A stretch of 28,403 nt of DNA. Origin: an uncultured Lysobacterales bacterium (GTDB taxonomy: Bacteria; Pseudomonadota; Gammaproteobacteria; Xanthomonadales; SZUA-36). Within the stretch, counting starts at the first letter, position 1. Every line of letters begins with the position of its first letter. The stretch covers positions 1-28,403 of the forward strand of contig CALJWY010000118.1 in the NCBI GenBank assembly GCA_937974465.1, in the 5' to 3' direction. Under the pieces are notes generated by a model. The model saw nothing but the letters and a program-made list of their open reading frames with translations. It was not told where the DNA came from and did not search any database. The translations under genes and the position numbers were made by a program. This document shows, piece by piece, positions 17,112 to 25,038 of the stretch.

Positions 17112-20100
17112 ATGTCCGACAGGTCTTCTTTAAAATCGTTACGCGCACAAATTCGCCAAACCAAACATGCCGATGAAGCCGGTTGCGTGGAAAAACTACT
17201 GCAACATCCTCCCCTGACTGAAGTCCAGCGGGAACGGGTTGTGTCCAGGGGCCGCATGCTGGTTGCCGGCTGTCGCGAAGATTCTGACAAGTCCGGCATG
17301 ATGGACAGGTTCACACAGCAGTACAGTCTTTCCAGCAAGGAAGGCGTGGCAATGATGTGCCTGGCAGAGTCTTTGCTGCGCATACCTGATGCTGAAACGG
17401 CCGATGACCTAATCGCTGAAAAAGTGCTTGCCGGCGCCTGGGATGAGCACCTCGGGGAATCGGATTCGATGTTTGTCAACGCCTCCACCTGGGGCCTGAT
17501 GCTGACCGGACGCGTAGTCGCGCTGGAATCAGAAGCTTTTGAAAACGCCGAATCATGGATGAAAAAACTGGTCAACCGAGTTGGTGAACCGGTGGTTCGC
17601 GCCGCTGTACGCCAGGCCATGAAGATCATGGGCCAGCAATATGTTCTGGGACGGAGTATTGAAGGCGCACTGGAACGCGGACGCAAGGAGAACAGGCCCG
17701 GGACACGTTTTTCATTTGATATGCTGGGTGAAGGCGCCCGCACCATGGCGGATGCTGACCGCTATTATGAAGCTTATCTGAGCGCAATTCGCGAAATCGG
17801 CAAATGTGAAACCAAGGACGACGTCGTCTCTGCCAATGGTATTTCTATAAAGCTGTCTGCCTTGCACCCACGTTACCAGTACGAGCAGGAAGCCCGTGTC
17901 ATGGGCGAAATGCTGCCGCGTATACGCAAACTGGCCCACAACGCCAGGTGCTTCGGACTCGGCTTTACCATTGATGCCGAAGAAGCCGCACGGATGGAGT
18001 TGTCATTGGATCTCTTCGAGTCGCTGGCCAGGGACCCGGAACTGTCAGGCTGGGATGGCCTCGGTTTTGTGCTGCAGGCCTACGACAAGCGCTCCCCTCT
18101 GATTGCAAAATGGCTGGTTGAGCTGGGCCGCGAGACCAACAGAAAACTGATGGTCAGGCTGGTCAAAGGCGCCTACTGGGACAGTGAGATCAAGCTCGCC
18201 CAGGAGCAAGGTTTCGCCGATTACCCCGTCTACACCCGCAAGGCCAACACCGACCTGAGTTACCAGGTCTGCGCCGCCACCCTGGTGGGTGCACAGGATG
18301 CCATTTACCCGCAATTTGCAACCCATAACGCCCTCACCGCGGCGTTTATCCTGGAGTTGGCGCAAGACAGGCAATTTGAGTTTCAGCGCCTGCATGGCAT
18401 GGGTGAGTTACTGCACATGCAACTGGCCAAGGGTATCGGTACCAAATCGGCGCCCGTCCGCGTATATGCACCGGTTGGCGCGCACAAGGATCTGTTGCCA
18501 TACCTGGTCCGCCGCCTGCTGGAGAACGGCTCAAACAGCTCCTTTGTTAACCGCTTCCTCGACAAAAAAGTGCCGGTCGCGCAAATTGCCAGCGATGTTC
18601 AGGCCGAGGTGGAAGCAAGTGCCTCCCGGCGTCACGGCGCCATCCCCTTGCCCGTGGATATTCTGCGTGCTGCCGGAGATGATCGCCCCGACACTCACGG
18701 TCTTGACCTCAGCAACCCCGACAAAGTCGCGGGTCTGCTCAGCGTGGTTGCCGAACATGCCGATAAAACCTGGATGGCCGGTCCCATCATTGGCGGCCAA
18801 TTGAACACCGAGGATGGTGAACCCGTGGTCTCCCCCACCGACACCAGGGTAGTTGTCGGTACCTGCCGCAAGGCCAGCGCCGAAGAGGTAAGCAGGGCCC
18901 TCGACCTGGCAGCCAGTTCACAACCTGCGTGGGACAAGTTGGGCGGTGATGCCCGCGCCACCATTCTTGAGCGCGCAGCCGGGATTATGGAATCGCGAAT
19001 GCTGGAGCTGACCGCATTGATTGCCAGGGAAGCGGGGCGGACGCTCAATGACGGTATCTCCGAGGTTCGTGAAGCCGTGGACTTCCTGCGCTATTACGCT
19101 CTGCAGGCCCGCAACAGATTTACCGAGCCGGAGACCGTCACCGACCCACTGGGTGGAGTCAGTGAATACGGCTTGCATGGTCGTGGGGTGTTCTTCTGCA
19201 TCAGCCCTTGGAACTTCCCGCTGGCAATTTTTACCGGCCAGGTGGCGGCCGCACTTGCCGCAGGCAACTCGGTCATAGCCAAGCCTGCTGACCCGACACC
19301 ATTGATTGCCGCGGAAAGCGTCAAAATTTTGCATGAAGCAGGTATTCCCGGTGATGTACTGAACCTGGTGCCCGGCCGCGGCAGGCTGCTCGGTGAAATC
19401 ATCAATACCGACCCGCGTATCAAGGGTGTCGCGTTTACCGGTTCCACCGAGGTTGCGCTGGGTATACAAAGAACGCTGGTTGAGCGTGGTGGTGAAGTTC
19501 CGGCTTTCATCGCTGAAACCGGCGGCCAGAATTCCATGGTCGTAGATTCATCATCGCTGCCCGAACAGGTCGTGGATGATGCCATTCGCTCTGCTTTTCT
19601 CAGTGCCGGTCAACGCTGCTCGGCCCTGCGGGTCATGTATGTGCAGGACGAAATCGCCGACCGCGTCATCGACATGTTAAAAGGCGCGATGACAGAGCTG
19701 GCAGTTAACAAGCCCTGGCAGCTATCTACGGATGTTGGCCCGGTGATCGACGAAAGCGCCCAAAATGAACTCTTGCAGCATATCGAAAACATGAAAAAGG
19801 AAGCGGTACTGCATTACGCCTGTGAAGTGCCAGCCGAATTTGAACACGGTACATTTGTTCCACCTCACCTGATTGAATTGAACACTGTCGAGCAGTTACC
19901 CGGTGAGGTTTTTGGCCCGATTTTGCATGTTATCCGCTTTAATAAACCCAATTTTGACGGTCTTATTAAAGAAATTAACGGTACCGGGTTTGGCCTGACA
20001 CTCGGCGTGCACAGCCGTATAGAAAAATTTGCAAATGACGTCGTCAACCGGACGAAGGTTGGCAATAATTATATCAATCGCAACATGGTAGGCGCCGTTG

Positions 20101-20981
20101 TGGGTGTTAATCCCTTTGGCGGTCTGGGTTTATCCGGAACCGGGCCAAAGGCTGGCGGCCCCAACTACATGACGCGTTTCTCCCGTGAAGAAATCAACGT
20201 TATTGAGCCACCCGTGGTCGAGAGCGACCTTGCTGGCGCGTCTCCCGTGGCAGCCATTGTTAATGGTAAGACCCTGGACCAGGTGACACCGGAGGCCTTT
20301 GCGGGCGCTATGGCAGTAGCCAGCGGTTCGCAATTGAACTGGAGCCTGGCCGGTGGTGACCAGCGGGCCCTGCTACTGGACCGGGCCGCAGAACAGATTG
20401 ACAACAGTTTACCGGGGCAAAAATCCGCCGCCATGGTCTGTCGTTATTATGCCGACCAGGCCCGCCAGAAATGCCAGGCGCCACTGACGCTGCCAGGGCC
20501 AACCGGCGAATCCAACGAGCTGAGCCTGCACGGCCGTGGTGTGTTCTTTTGCTCGGTCGACGAAGACTCAGCCCCGCACGAATTCGTTCAGCAGATTGCC
20601 GCGGCACTCGCTGGCGGAAACACAGTGATTGCGAATGCGACAGATGGGCAGCAAGGGATCACCGGGACATTGGTGCAGACTCTGCTGGACGCCGGCATCC
20701 CCAGCGAGGTGCTGCACTTTATCCCGGGCAAACTGGCCCGGGATATGGCCACCAGGGACCTGCGAACGGCAGGCATCGCCTGGACCGGCCCGGTGGATGA
20801 AGCGCTCAACATGTTGTTGCAGATTTCTGATCGCGGTGGCGCAATCGTGCCGATGGTTGTTGAACCAGGTGGTCCGAATTACCTGTTACGTTTCGTGGTC
20901 GAGAAAACCAAAACGGTGAATATCGTGGCAACCGGCGGTAATGCCCTGCTGCTGAACCTGGATGAACAGGAAGCAGCCTGA
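17112..20981 (+). CDS. putA: Bifunctional proline dehydrogenase / P5C dehydrogenase PutA, without ribbon-helix-helix domain
   Basis: The 1289-residue protein oxidises proline to P5C with FAD and quinone, then P5C to glutamate with NAD, channelling the intermediate. A helical arm covers about 1-200. The FAD barrel covers about 200-490, with DAEEAARMEL, MVRLVKGAYWDSEIK, ATHNALT and RRLLENGSNSSFVN. The P5CDH domain covers about 560-1030, with SPWNFPLAIF, Glu802 (AETGGQNS), Cys836 (GQRCSALR) and NPFGGLGLSGTGPKAGG. A C-terminal pseudo-ALDH domain (about 1085-1275) repeats P5CDH sequence (LHGRGVFFC occurs at both 688-696 and 1139-1147) but lacks the nucleophile. Such a tail is known in long PutAs. 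No N-terminal ribbon-helix-helix domain is present, so it is not an autorepressor. GGGAG lies 5 nt before the ATG. Confidence 0.95.
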   Translation: MSDRSSLKSLRAQIRQTKHADEAGCVEKLLQHPPLTEVQRERVVSRGRMLVAGCREDSDKSGMMDRFTQQYSLSSKEGVAMMCLAESLLRIPDAETADDLIAEKVLAGAWDEHLGESDSMFVNASTWGLMLTGRVVALESEAFENAESWMKKLVNRVGEPVVRAAVRQAMKIMGQQYVLGRSIEGALERGRKENRPGTRFSFDMLGEGARTMADADRYYEAYLSAIREIGKCETKDDVVSANGISIKLSALHPRYQYEQEARVMGEMLPRIRKLAHNARCFGLGFTIDAEEAARMELSLDLFESLARDPELSGWDGLGFVLQAYDKRSPLIAKWLVELGRETNRKLMVRLVKGAYWDSEIKLAQEQGFADYPVYTRKANTDLSYQVCAATLVGAQDAIYPQFATHNALTAAFILELAQDRQFEFQRLHGMGELLHMQLAKGIGTKSAPVRVYAPVGAHKDLLPYLVRRLLENGSNSSFVNRFLDKKVPVAQIASDVQAEVEASASRRHGAIPLPVDILRAAGDDRPDTHGLDLSNPDKVAGLLSVVAEHADKTWMAGPIIGGQLNTEDGEPVVSPTDTRVVVGTCRKASAEEVSRALDLAASSQPAWDKLGGDARATILERAAGIMESRMLELTALIAREAGRTLNDGISEVREAVDFLRYYALQARNRFTEPETVTDPLGGVSEYGLHGRGVFFCISPWNFPLAIFTGQVAAALAAGNSVIAKPADPTPLIAAESVKILHEAGIPGDVLNLVPGRGRLLGEIINTDPRIKGVAFTGSTEVALGIQRTLVERGGEVPAFIAETGGQNSMVVDSSSLPEQVVDDAIRSAFLSAGQRCSALRVMYVQDEIADRVIDMLKGAMTELAVNKPWQLSTDVGPVIDESAQNELLQHIENMKKEAVLHYACEVPAEFEHGTFVPPHLIELNTVEQLPGEVFGPILHVIRFNKPNFDGLIKEINGTGFGLTLGVHSRIEKFANDVVNRTKVGNNYINRNMVGAVVGVNPFGGLGLSGTGPKAGGPNYMTRFSREEINVIEPPVVESDLAGASPVAAIVNGKTLDQVTPEAFAGAMAVASGSQLNWSLAGGDQRALLLDRAAEQIDNSLPGQKSAAMVCRYYADQARQKCQAPLTLPGPTGESNELSLHGRGVFFCSVDEDSAPHEFVQQIAAALAGGNTVIANATDGQQGITGTLVQTLLDAGIPSEVLHFIPGKLARDMATRDLRTAGIAWTGPVDEALNMLLQISDRGGAIVPMVVEPGGPNYLLRFVVEKTKTVNIVATGGNALLLNLDEQEAA

Positions 20982-20987
20982 GTGAAT

Positions 20988-21038
20988 GGCGTCAGAGTCA
21001 AGTGCCAGAGTACGACTCTGGCACTTGACTCTGACCCC
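20988..21038. repeat. Long near-perfect palindrome (REP-like element or bidirectional terminator) between putA and folD
   Basis: Arms of 21 bp, 20991-21011 and 21015-21035, are perfectly complementary around a 3-nt ACG loop. Each end reads GTCAGAGTCAAG / CTTGACTCTGAC. One C/C mismatch (20990/21036) is followed by two more pairs (GG/CC), giving 51 bp in all. GTTTTTG follows on the plus strand, and the element lies exactly between converging putA and folD, so it can terminate both. The GGGGTCAGAGT-type end recalls dispersed palindromes associated with REP-type (RAYT) transposases, known from several gammaproteobacteria. Only one copy was noticed in this window. Confidence 0.8.
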
Positions 21039-21048
21039 GTTTTTGTCG

Positions 21049-21933
21049 CTATTGATAAATCTTTTTCTGAGAAGCCAGCAGGGTGTTGTGCAACAGCGCG
21101 GCTATGGTCATCGGCCCTACACCGCCCGGTACCGGGGTGATAAAGCTGGCCTTGGGCTCGACCTCGTCATACTTCACATCGCCCTTCAGTGCATACCCGC
21201 GCGGTTTTGTATCGTCAGGAACACGGGTGATACCCACATCGATAACCACCACACCTTCGCTCACCATGTCGCCGGTCAGGAACTCCGGAATACCCAGTGC
21301 CGCGATGACGATGTCAGCCTGCAGTGACAATTCCTTGATGTTGGGTGTCCGTGAATGACACATGGTGACCGTGCAGTTACCCGGGTTGGACTTTCTCGAT
21401 AACAGGATACTCATCGGTGTGCCGACAATATCGCTTCTGCCAATCACCACGCAATGTTTGCCCTCGGTCTCGATGTCATACCTTTCCAGTAACTGCATAA
21501 TGCCAAAGGGCGTGGCTGACACGTAAGCCGGCAGGTTTTTAACCATGCGCCCGACATTCACCGGGTGAAAGCCATCGACGTCCTTTTCCGGCAATATTCG
21601 TTCAGTTACATTGCGTGCCGAAATATGGGCCGGCAGCGGCAACTGGACGATATAACCATCGATATCCGGGTCATTGTTCAACCCCTCCACCACCTCGAGG
21701 AGTTCCTGTTCAGAAATCGATGCATCCAGGGTCTTCAAGGTCGATTTGAAGCCGACAAATTCACAGGCCTTTACCTTGCCACCGACATAGGCCTGGCTGG
21801 CCCCGTCATCACCGACCAGGATCGCTGCGAGGTGCGGCGTCTTACCACCTTCAGCGCTGATTTTCTTAACTTTTTCTGCTATTTCTTCTTTGATTTGCTG
21901 CGCTGTTGTCACACCGTTAATAATGGTTGCCAT
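21049..21933 (-). CDS. folD: Methylenetetrahydrofolate dehydrogenase / methenyltetrahydrofolate cyclohydrolase
   Basis: FolD interconverts 5,10-methylene-, 5,10-methenyl- and 10-formyl-THF with NAD(P). From the ATG at 21933 (CAGGA upstream) it has 294 residues; a longer frame to 22005 adds 24 residues with no family match. Tyr49 and Lys53 in YVGGKVKAC are the catalytic pair. IVQLPLP, KDVDGFHPVNVGR, the nucleotide site VVIGRSDIVGTPMS and TPVPGGVGPMT are all present. The KHCVVIGRSDIVG / GNCTVTMCHSRT / LLASQKKIYQ segments look more like Bacteroidetes FolD than E. coli FolD, from memory. It is divergent from ftcD, whose product is methenyl-THF, so the two probably form one pathway step. It may be a second, pathway-dedicated FolD rather than the housekeeping copy. 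Confidence 0.93.
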   Translation of the reverse strand: MATIINGVTTAQQIKEEIAEKVKKISAEGGKTPHLAAILVGDDGASQAYVGGKVKACEFVGFKSTLKTLDASISEQELLEVVEGLNNDPDIDGYIVQLPLPAHISARNVTERILPEKDVDGFHPVNVGRMVKNLPAYVSATPFGIMQLLERYDIETEGKHCVVIGRSDIVGTPMSILLSRKSNPGNCTVTMCHSRTPNIKELSLQADIVIAALGIPEFLTGDMVSEGVVVIDVGITRVPDDTKPRGYALKGDVKYDEVEPKASFITPVPGGVGPMTIAALLHNTLLASQKKIYQ

Positions 21934-22023
21934 AATCCTGTACCGGTTAGTTGCTGGGTAAAAACTGACGTCGATCTGTGCGCGCATTTCACCACGACCA
22001 CCCACCCTTTACAAGGCTGAACA

Positions 22024-22035
22024 GTTAAATTTAAC
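22024..22035. promoter_or_regulatory. 12-bp palindrome in the folD-ftcD divergent promoter region
   Basis: GTTAAATTTAAC is a perfect palindrome in the 227-bp AT-rich gap between the divergent folD (start 21933) and ftcD (start 22161) genes. A TATAAT box occurs at 22060-22065 within AATTATAATT, which is itself symmetrical, so it could serve either direction. No convincing -35 boxes were found. Confidence 0.3.
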
Positions 22036-22160
22036 CATCAATAAGCAATTGAAATAAATTATAATTGAATCACTTGTTGCGCAGCTTCCGACCAGCCCCG
22101 GCAGTTGATGGTTTTTGAGCCTGCGCCTATCCAAAAAAATCTTTCCAAGGATTAAGAATC

Positions 22161-23981
22161 GTGAAAAAAGTGATTGAGTGTGTACCCAATTTTTCAGAAG
22201 GCCGTGACCTGGCAATCATCAAACAAATCACAGATGTAATTGAAAGCGTCCAGGGAATCCGGCTGCTGGATGTAGACCCGGGCGAGAGCACCAACCGCAC
22301 CGTGGTGACCTTTATCGGTGAACCGGAACCCGTCAAGGAAGCCGCCTTTCGCGCGGTACAAAAGGCATCCGAGCTGATTGATATGTCACATCACAGCGGT
22401 GAACATTCACGCTTTGGCGCCACCGATGTCTGTCCGTTTGTACCCGTCAGCGGCGCAAGCATGGAAGATTGTGCTGAAATTGCCCGCGAAGTGGGCCAGC
22501 GCATCGGCGAAGAACTGGGGATACCGGTATATCTGTATGAACACGCTGCCAGCAAGCCGGAACGGCAAAACCTGGCCAAGGTGCGTGCAGGTGAATACGA
22601 AGGCTTGCCAAAGAAACTCGCAGACCCTGAATGGAAACCGGATTTTGGACCAGCCGAGTTCAATGCCCGTTCAGGTGCTACCGCCGTTGGCGCCCGTGAA
22701 TTCCTGATAGCCTATAACATCAATCTGAACACCACCGATCGCCGCTATGCGAATGAGATCGCGTACGAAATTCGTGAGCGGGGGCGCTGGAAGCGTGTCG
22801 GCAACATCGAACCATTCTATTACAAGGGTGACGTCGTCTATTTTGAAGAAGGCAAGTACCCGGACGGTAATTCTGACTTTGTTGCAGGAACCTTCGAGGA
22901 ACTGGCCGATTACTACCAGCAAACCTACGACGCCGACCTGTACACACGCTACCGGTCAATTGGTCTTGATCCGGATGACCTGGTCGGACGGCCGGTCTAC
23001 AAGGATGGTATGTTCACCCACCTCAAGGGTATCGGCTGGGTGGTCGATGATTACCATTGCGCGCAGATTTCCATGAACCTGACCAATTACAAGATCACTG
23101 CACCGGTTGACGTCCTTGAAGCCGCACGGAAACTGGCCGTGGACCGCGGCATCGTCATCACGGGCTCTGAAATTGTCGGCGTGGTACCTTTTGAGGCCAT
23201 GCAGGAAGCCGGCAAGCACTACTTGCGCCGGATGCAGAAATCCACCGGTATCCCGGCGCGGGATGTAGTCACCACCGCAGTCCAGGCTATGGGACTGACC
23301 GATGTTGCCGAGTTTGATATCGATAAAAAAGTGATTGGCATGCCCTCCCCGGACGGGCCACTGGTTAATCTTTCAGTGAGCAGCTTTGTCGATGAGGTGT
23401 CACGTGACACCCCGGCACCGGGTGGTGGCTCCATCGCTGCGCTGGCAGGCGCCCTCGGCTCAGCCCTCGCCTCCATGGTGGTTAACCTGTCGGTCGGCAA
23501 AGGGGAGTTTGATTCCCAATATGAAGACCTGTGTGAACTGGCAGAACGTGCACAATCGATCAAGGATGAACTGATCCGCGCCGTCGATGCTGATACCGAA
23601 GCCTTCAACGAGGTTATTGCCGGTATGCGCATGGCCAAGGATACCGCTGAGCAGCTTGCACTGCGTGCGCAGGTTATCCGTGAAGGCTACAAGTCCGCGG
23701 CCCGTGTACCTTTACAAACAGCCAAGTTATGCCGCGAGGTGATTGATCTGTGCCAGAAGGCAGCAAATATCGGCAATATGTCCGTGATGAGTGACGCGGG
23801 TGTCGGTGCCCTGATGGCGCTGGCCGGTGTGCAGGGCGCGATCCACAATGTGCGCATTAATCTGCCGCATACCAAGGATGAAGCGTTTATCGAGGAAATG
23901 CAGACTGAAATTGGCACGCTGATCAGCGAGTCAAAGAAAGTTTGCGACTCGATCCAGACACAGGTTGAAGCCAGTTTCTAG
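22161..23981 (+). CDS. ftcD: Fused glutamate formimidoyltransferase / formimidoyl-THF cyclodeaminase
   Basis: The enzyme transfers the formimino group of formiminoglutamate (from histidine) to THF, releases ammonia and leaves 5,10-methenyl-THF and glutamate. It has 606 residues, longer than the roughly 541 of the mammalian enzyme. The transferase half starts with VIECVPNFSEG and has His82 in HHSGEHSRFGATDVCPF, the catalytic histidine position of FTCD. LIAYNINLNTTDRRYANEIA follows. An insertion of roughly 70 residues (about 211-285) precedes HLKGIGWVVDDY. The cyclodeaminase half begins near 403 (SSFVDEVSRDTPAPGGGS). The GTG start at 22161 has CAAGGA 9 nt upstream. It is divergent from folD. 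Histidine genes hutH, hutU and hutI are not in the window. Confidence 0.9.
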   Translation: MKKVIECVPNFSEGRDLAIIKQITDVIESVQGIRLLDVDPGESTNRTVVTFIGEPEPVKEAAFRAVQKASELIDMSHHSGEHSRFGATDVCPFVPVSGASMEDCAEIAREVGQRIGEELGIPVYLYEHAASKPERQNLAKVRAGEYEGLPKKLADPEWKPDFGPAEFNARSGATAVGAREFLIAYNINLNTTDRRYANEIAYEIRERGRWKRVGNIEPFYYKGDVVYFEEGKYPDGNSDFVAGTFEELADYYQQTYDADLYTRYRSIGLDPDDLVGRPVYKDGMFTHLKGIGWVVDDYHCAQISMNLTNYKITAPVDVLEAARKLAVDRGIVITGSEIVGVVPFEAMQEAGKHYLRRMQKSTGIPARDVVTTAVQAMGLTDVAEFDIDKKVIGMPSPDGPLVNLSVSSFVDEVSRDTPAPGGGSIAALAGALGSALASMVVNLSVGKGEFDSQYEDLCELAERAQSIKDELIRAVDADTEAFNEVIAGMRMAKDTAEQLALRAQVIREGYKSAARVPLQTAKLCREVIDLCQKAANIGNMSVMSDAGVGALMALAGVQGAIHNVRINLPHTKDEAFIEEMQTEIGTLISESKKVCDSIQTQVEASF

Positions 23982-24047
23982 GTGGTTGCCAACGTACTAG
24001 AACCGAAAGTTTTCTGAGCACGCGCCCGGAAAGTCGGGCCGGCAGCT

Positions 24048-24872
24048 TCAGCTGTCGCGCAGCATCTTTCCGGCAACTTCCTTGAGGATTTTTGCGGCCA
24101 CCATGCCGGTCATACCGTTGATATCGCGGGTCGGGTTGTATTCAACAATATCCGCGCCAACGATCTCGTTTGGCAGTTGCTGGATGATGCCAAGCACATC
24201 TCTGACGGACATACCTCCGGGTTCGTGATGGGAAACCCCCGGTGCATAGGCCGGGTCCAGGGCATCCAGGTCGATACTCAGGTAAACCGGGCCATCAAAG
24301 TCACGACCCACGGACTCGATATCCAGGTTCCACATTTCATGGACTTCAACGCCAAACCGCACAACCTGTTCACGCAGATGCTTGCTAAGGGTGCGGATAC
24401 CAACCGGCACCAGTCGCCCGGCCAGGCCCTCTTCCATGACCCTTGCGAGTGGACTGGCGTGGGAATAAGGATTGCCTTCAAAATCATCATAAAGATCCGG
24501 ATGCGCATCAAAATGCAGGATATTGACCGGTCCGTAAAAGCGGTTGATGGCGCGCATCACCGGATAGGTAATCGAGTGGTCTCCACCCAGCACCAATGGC
24601 AATGCATCCTGTTCAAGGATTTCTGCTATATGCCCTTCAATTTGCATAAAACTCGTTGGGTCCGCTTCAATTTCCCTGTTGCCCACATCCAGGAATCGCG
24701 GGTGACTGGCGAGATCGATGCCATGTTCCGAGTACCGATTGCTTGACTCGCAATGCAATGATTCGCGGATTAAATCCGGTGCAAGTGCAGCGCCGGACAT
24801 ATAACTGGAATTGGCATCGGACATTATGCCAATCAGGGCAACATCTGATTTGTTAAGACTTGCAGTATTCAT
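24048..24872 (-). CDS. Ureohydrolase, plant-type arginase/agmatinase-like
   Basis: The protein has 274 residues from the ATG at 24872 (CAGGTG upstream). The longer frame to 24902 adds only 10 residues. The Mn-binding signature is complete: GGDHS (His99), DAHPD (Asp122, His124, Asp126) and SIDLDALDPAYAPG (Asp201, Asp203). YSHASPLARVMEEG, SHHEPGGMSVRDVL and the C-terminal VEYNPTRDINGMTGMVAAKI are strikingly like plant arginases, which belong to the agmatinase-like branch. It would hydrolyse arginine to ornithine and urea, or agmatine to putrescine. Next to ftcD, formimidoylglutamase (HutG) is also possible. The P5C-directed genes around it favour arginase, since ornithine leads to P5C. It converges on ftcD and is divergent from the glycyl radical enzyme gene. 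A small hairpin (24024-24039) lies past its stop. Confidence 0.85.
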   Translation of the reverse strand: MNTASLNKSDVALIGIMSDANSSYMSGAALAPDLIRESLHCESSNRYSEHGIDLASHPRFLDVGNREIEADPTSFMQIEGHIAEILEQDALPLVLGGDHSITYPVMRAINRFYGPVNILHFDAHPDLYDDFEGNPYSHASPLARVMEEGLAGRLVPVGIRTLSKHLREQVVRFGVEVHEMWNLDIESVGRDFDGPVYLSIDLDALDPAYAPGVSHHEPGGMSVRDVLGIIQQLPNEIVGADIVEYNPTRDINGMTGMVAAKILKEVAGKMLRDS

Positions 24873-24980
24873 TTGTACACCTGTTTCACCCAAAACGATC
24901 AATCATCAACCTGCAATTATCATAACATCCCTTGTTTACCCCCTGTACTGGATCAGCCACTCGCGGTACTATCCAATGTT

Positions 24981-24999
24981 CGACCTGCTATAAAGGTCG
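24981..24999 (+). promoter_or_regulatory. Small hairpin in the leader of the glycyl radical enzyme gene
   Basis: CGACCT (24981-24986) pairs with AGGTCG (24994-24999) around GCTATAA, with a run of six T starting at 25007, just ahead of the glycyl radical enzyme start. The 7-nt gap before the T-run makes it a poor terminator. It may be a leader structure or chance. Confidence 0.25.
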
Positions 25000-25038
25000 G
25001 CAGATATTTTTTCGTTATTAAACAAGGAAATGGCTGCG

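Noticed and set aside
17081..17746. A 221-codon minus-strand frame opposite the start of putA
   Set aside because: It has a Ser/Arg-rich, low-information translation typical of the reverse of a coding strand and overlaps the putA start and promoter.
24024..24039. GCCCG-N6-CGGGC hairpin as terminator between ftcD and the arginase gene
   Set aside because: There is no T-run on either side, so it cannot be called an intrinsic terminator; it is mentioned only as a hairpin.
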